Below are positions 59,379 through 64,000 of a stretch of 64,000 bases of DNA, one piece after another. Every line of letters starts with the position of its first letter. Positions within the stretch are counted from its first letter, which is position 1. The stretch lies in assembly GCA_027946555.1 (NCBI GenBank), contig JAPEVC010000016.1:183428-247427 (forward strand). The letters are read 5' to 3'. The notes beneath the pieces were generated by a model. The model made no database searches, was not told the DNA's origin, and worked only from the letters and a program-made list of their open reading frames with translations. The position numbers were made by a program, and so were the translations under genes. This stretch comes from Gnomoniopsis sp. IMI 355080 (taxonomy: Eukaryota > Ascomycota > Sordariomycetes > Diaporthales > Gnomoniaceae).

Positions 59379-61076
59379 ATGTTCAGGCAAGACTACAATC
59401 GAATCGACGCGAAACGGCGCCATGTCGACCACCGCAAACGGCAATTCGTCGATTCGAGTTACAAGGAAACGACCTACCCTCATAGACTCAACTTCTACGC
59501 GACGCCCCCCACAGCAGATATCACTCTTGAGCAGTTCGAGCAATGGGCAATCGACCGGCTAAGGAGTGAGTGGCAATCCCATGGAAAAAGTTAATAAGTT
59601 GAATGCTGACCCTACTCCTTCATCTCTAGTCCTCGCTGAGCTCGAGGCGTGTTCCTTCCGCAACAAAACCCCAGAAGAGACCACCGCGCATATGAAACCT
59701 CTTCTCGAAAAGTACCTCCGTCTAGACCACAACAGCTCCGGATCAACACAGCTTGCTTTACAAAGGCAGAAAGACCACTACAGCCATTTCATCTTACGAC
59801 TTGCATTTGCGTCTACGGAGGACTTGCGCCGGCGATTCGCGCGGGTCGAGACCATGCTATTCAGATTACGTCTCGCTGCGGAGGACACCAAGGACCGTAA
59901 CAAGTTCGTGGAGAGCCTGAACCTAGACTGGGAGATGGTATCAGAGGATGAAAGGAGGGAATTGGCCACCAAATTGTCAAGTGCGACGAACTATGGTTGG
60001 AAAGGTGTTCCACCAGAGGACGAGACTTGGTGCAAAGTCGATTGGGAGCGAGTGCCAGACTTGGTGGAGGGCAGGCGGGTGTATCTGAAAGCTGGCATGG
60101 CTTACGTGCCTTCCAAGGAGCAGTCGAGCATGGTGCTGGCCGAGTTTACGTCGAGATTAGAACGAGCTCTTGAGGTGAGTACAGAAAGTGGGATCATGTC
60201 GCTAACGAATACACCGCTGACCCGGCCTGTATAGCTCACCGCCCGCGCGCTTCCAAGACTTGACGAAGACGATCGCCTTACGCCTATCCTTGACCATCTC
60301 TCCAAGAACTTCATCACTCCTGATGCATCTTACCAGAGCGGCTCAGGCGACCTGCCCTCCGGAGCCGAGATCTCCGCGCGCAATATCGACAATCTGTCCC
60401 AACACTTCCCAGCATGCATGTCCCATCTACACCGATCGTTGCGCCGAGATGCACACCTCAAACACTTCGGTCGTCTACAGTACACTCTATTCCTCAAGGG
60501 TATTGGACTGAACTTGGAGGAGGCTCTGACGTTCTGGCGACAATCTTTTCACAAGATCACCGATGACCAGTTCAACAAAGACTACAGATACAACGTGCGA
60601 CACGCTTATGGTGACGTTGGTGGGGACTCAAACAGGCGCGGTAATGGGTATAGTCCATTCAGCTGCCAGAAAATTCTGACAGAGCATCCTCCTGGACCGG
60701 GCGAAGCTCATGGTTGTCCGTACCGGCACTTCAACCTGGAAAATCTGACAGCATTGGTGCAGGCCATGGGTGTCAGTGATAGGAGTGTGCTGCAGGGTGT
60801 AAAGGAGGACAAAGATAAGCAGAAGTTCCACATGGCTTGTAATCGGTAAGTCCGGCCTCAAGTACCCAGCAAACTTGACAAGAATTGTGACTGAATTATT
60901 ACAGTGTCTTTGAGCACCTCCACAAGGCCGAGATTAAGAAGGCGAGGGACGAGAGCCTGATGAGCGCAACCCAGCTCGAAACAATTGTTCACCCGAATGA
61001 GTACTTCAAGCGCAGTTATCTGCTCAAGAATCTGGGCAAGGATGCTAGCGGCGGAGATGTGAAGATGGAAGGATGA
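59379..61076 (+). CDS. PRI2: DNA primase large subunit
   Basis: Four exons: 59379-59565, 59630-60174, 60235-60845 and 60905-61076; 504 residues. It forms the primase heterodimer that, with DNA polymerase alpha, starts RNA primers on leading and lagging strands. The N-terminal helical domain includes HRLNFYATPP, the usual opening of the family after about 35 residues. The C-terminal domain carries the four cysteines that bind a [4Fe-4S] cluster: Cys305, Cys388, Cys405 (HGCPYRHF) and Cys446 (ACNR, at the last exon junction). DYRYNVRHAYG lies between. All expected blocks are present and the length is normal. Promoter elements are shared with RFC4. Confidence 0.95.
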
Positions 61077-64000
61077 CAATATTTTCATGAATTACTGGAT
61101 TACTTACGGCTTAGAGGGCCGGCGGCTGGTTTGGGTAAATAGCATGGTATGTATGCATTGCCGGGCTTGGAGTTGCGGGCTCGTTGGTTTCCCCTATTTG
61201 CTTCTTCATACCACGATAATGAAAGTCCTACTGCTTTTTCAGCATGTTTATTTGGCTACAAGGACTCGACGATGCAAATACCTTGATGTTGCTCACCTGT
61301 CGAGGACAAGGGGGAATGCTTGAGACTACGGCGCAGACCGCGCGGTCGAGCAAGGCCCGCGTGACACGCGAGATAGAAGCTTCGAGCGGAAGATCCGATG
61401 CCGTAGCATTATCCGTCAAGGTTTACGTGCCAGGGATTCACAAAAAGATTGGGAATGGTAAGTTACCAAGCAGTAAGTCCTGGTACTTCCCAAGCTATCG
61501 AATTATTGAGGCTTACTCGATACTCGCATGGCACGCGCAACCAGACGTCAACATGAGATGATTGCTAGGCCACGCAGCCCGGAATCCGGGGACCGTACAC
61601 CACCCCGGGGGACCCACTCCGTCTTACGCAGTACACGACCGCCGTGACTGTAGTGGACGCCGAAATTAAACATGGCTGCAGAGCGACGGGTGGCTGTGAA
61701 GCGTTGTCTGGCCGTGGGTTGGTCAATATTGGGGCCGTCGACACGGGGAAATCAGGAAAACAGCGGATGTCTGGGAGAACTATACCTGCCTGGTGCGACG
61801 CTGACAGTCTGCCGCTTGGCGTCGGGCGGTGCTGGCTGCTCGGCTCGATGCACTCATCTCTTTCAGTCACGTACAGCGTGGTGGTGCGACCATGCACCAA
61901 ACAAAACACAGTGTGCATACGAAAAGTGGGCGAACTCCATCGTTGCACCCCGAAGTATCCGATTGACAGATTGCGATTGGTTGGAAGGATGGACTCTAGA
62001 ACTTTTTGGAAAAATTGCGAATGCCCTCGTCTAGGTAGCAGCCTCGTGCACGACGGTGCTTTGGTCGAGGCAGGTGACAGCGGTCTTCGGGTCGAGCCGA
62101 GGTGATAGTCGGCGGAGCCAAAGGAACAGAGTTTCGGAGCATCTTCTCCGAGTCCAGAAGGAGGCCCGATCCTCAGCGACGACTTCGATTTCGACCAACT
62201 CGCTCATTAAAGGGAGCAAGTATGTGAGACGTGAAGGCATTCCCACACCGTCACTCCTGACGTCGTTGTATCTAAGGAACAACTCGCGGCTACGTCCTCA
62301 GGGCCAGCCAAGGGTCGAAGGGGTCCGGTAGGGGGGGGACAATAATACTCCTTACCGCATATATGACAGCGGATAAGGCGCGCGTCGACCACGTTCACAG
62401 GCCACCCGGCAACGCTACTCACACGCACGCCAAGGACCCTGCATCATTAGTAGCATTAGACTCATCTGCCGGACCCGGGCAGGACCCTTGAAGCTATTTT
62501 CAAAAATATACGGAGGACTAGGTGGAAACTGCGAAGATTAGGCAATGGATCGACTCTCACCGCCATCGTGGCCGTGTCAATGTGGTGGTGACGATGACGA
62601 TCAACCCTTCTGTGATGTCGACCGTATCGTGTCGGAACGTCAAGTGAAAACAGCAAGGCACCAAGAACATGTGACTGCATGCATGAGCTTCCCCAGCTCT
62701 TGAGACATCCGAGGCTGGAAGAACTCGTCGGACCCCTTCTCAGGCGAGTGTTGAACTTTGTCGCACATGCCATCCACCAGACTGCCCTGTTTACTAGAGA
62801 TGATGCTGTCTGGTGCCATTGCACTACCGCTGCACAATGAGGTCAGATCTGCCTATTTCCCCATCCCACTAGACTCATGCAAGCGCAATAGTGTCTGAAT
62901 TGGCAGGCTGTCATCCTGTCGCGTCTAGACTTACTATAGCGGGGAACGGCGTTGCGCCTGACAGGTCCTGGCCTGGTGGACTTCCTTGATCTTGAAAGCC
63001 TGCAGAAGGAAGAAAAATAGAACAAGGCTAGAAGCGCAGATCGGAAAAAATAGCAGCGCCCAGGGCCAACAGACCAACATCATGAGGATACAAAGGTGGG
63101 TAAACTTGTCACTGGGCCAAGGCGGGCATGGGCGAAGCTATCGTGGTCGCGACGATGCAAAGCCTGACCATGGTAGACTTTGTGCTATACTATCACTAAC
63201 ATACAATAGGATGTGATCTTCAAGATGCGATCTGGCCGCCCCACGCTGATGCGAGGTCAGCCTCCCGTATTCTCCGTGACAGGCCCCGGTTTTTCGGCAG
63301 ACACGAACGTGGGCGACGCCTGCTGGGAAATGGGTGGGACGATCAACGCGGCGCGCCCTGGGCCAACGAGGGTTCTGTCATATCTGAACACGACGTCTGC
63401 TGATCCAGGTGCTTGTGGACTGGTTTGATGCAGAGTGCATATTTCTGTACCTGAGAGAAACCCCGCTTTTATTTGTGTCTACAGCCAGCTTTCCAGAGAC
63501 CAGTCACGAAGACATCACCATGCAGGAGCAACGGGCCTGCGGGCCTGGAGATCCTTTTGGAGTGGCATTGCGTTGGCCAGGTGTTGTAGATGCAGGTCAA
63601 ACTGGACTTGCAGCACCCCGCCCTGTCAACGAGAAAGAGCTAGGACGTTTGGCACAGTTCCTCCAAGTCACCGGGGAAACGGAGGCTGGAGGGCTGGAGG
63701 TATTTGCTGTGTATGCATCTACACTGCATCTTTGCTTCTTAGGTCTTACTATGTATGTCCATGTAGTGTACCGGGGCCTCAAGGGATCAAGGCCCAGTCA
63801 ACCAATGCAACATCTAGGGTCTAGAAGCACATGCGCCGGAGAGCACGAAATGGCCAGCTGCGTCTTGGACTCCGCAGACGTGAAGCCCATTTGATGCACA
63901 TGCCCCGTTTCAGCTACGACCGCAGAGGCATTGTATACCGCAAAAAGGCAAAAACAAGTCGCAGGTCTCGAATGTCGGCCCATACCCCATATCCCATCTC
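61077..64000. other. Right-edge stretch without a supported gene
   Basis: About 2.9 kb. The first few hundred bases are PRI2 3' sequence. Open frames at 61644-62105 and 63409-63894 have no recognisable domain, and the second does not use an ATG I would trust. Part of a gene cut off by the window edge may lie near 63.1-64 kb, but I cannot show it. Confidence 0.4.

Noticed and set aside
61644..63894. Open frames of about 150-160 codons near the right edge
   Set aside because: No recognisable domain, doubtful start codons and no splice partners I could justify.

Overview
The window is nuclear DNA of a filamentous ascomycete (Pezizomycotina). The signs are short introns of about 57-100 bases with GT..AG ends, single-gene transcription units on both strands, and housekeeping proteins that read as clear fungal orthologues. 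There are also secreted S10, GH43 and PEBP-type proteins and long gene-free spacers carrying TACCTAGG and GTACAGTAC words. I cannot fix the class with confidence; Dothideomycetes or Eurotiomycetes would fit. No rRNA, tRNA, CRISPR array or intact transposon was recognised. Exon structures below were worked out by hand from splice sites, reading-frame closure and family conservation.

Layout. About 2-4 kb: KNR4/SMI1 cell-wall regulator (minus). 7.5-11.2 kb: a head-to-head ribosome-biogenesis pair, LSG1 (60S, minus) and LTV1 (40S, plus). 11.9-16.4 kb: SAC3 mRNA-export scaffold. 17.5-21.1 kb: mitochondrial arginine-biosynthesis enzyme ARG7/ArgJ (minus) and, divergently, a Der1-type derlin. 21.4-23.2 kb: a Cys-rich single-pass membrane protein (minus); a clear paralogue with the same three-exon structure lies at 47.7-49.4 kb. 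23.2-27.3 kb is gene-poor. 27.3-35.6 kb: two tandem NTA1-type N-terminal amidase genes with long disordered tails; the second has lost the catalytic cysteine. 36.3-39.2 kb: a secreted S10 serine carboxypeptidase convergent with a secreted PEBP-like protein. 40.3-43.3 kb: a small membrane protein, RFC4, and a 110-residue two-exon membrane protein. 44.1-47.1 kb: a nitrilase and HIS3. 51.9-52.9 kb: a secreted GH43 glycosidase. 56.3-61.1 kb: CBF5 (H/ACA pseudouridine synthase) and PRI2 (primase large subunit). The last 3 kb shows no gene I can support.

Themes. Ribosome and RNA genes (LSG1, LTV1, CBF5, SAC3) and replication genes (RFC4, PRI2) are spread through the window. The two replication promoters share the 10-base word TCGTCGCGTC 84-93 bases before the start codon. 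The most unusual content is the NTA1 tandem with its predicted pseudoenzyme, the twin Cys-rich membrane proteins, and the carboxypeptidase/PEBP neighbours, which resemble the yeast carboxypeptidase Y and Tfs1 inhibitor families.
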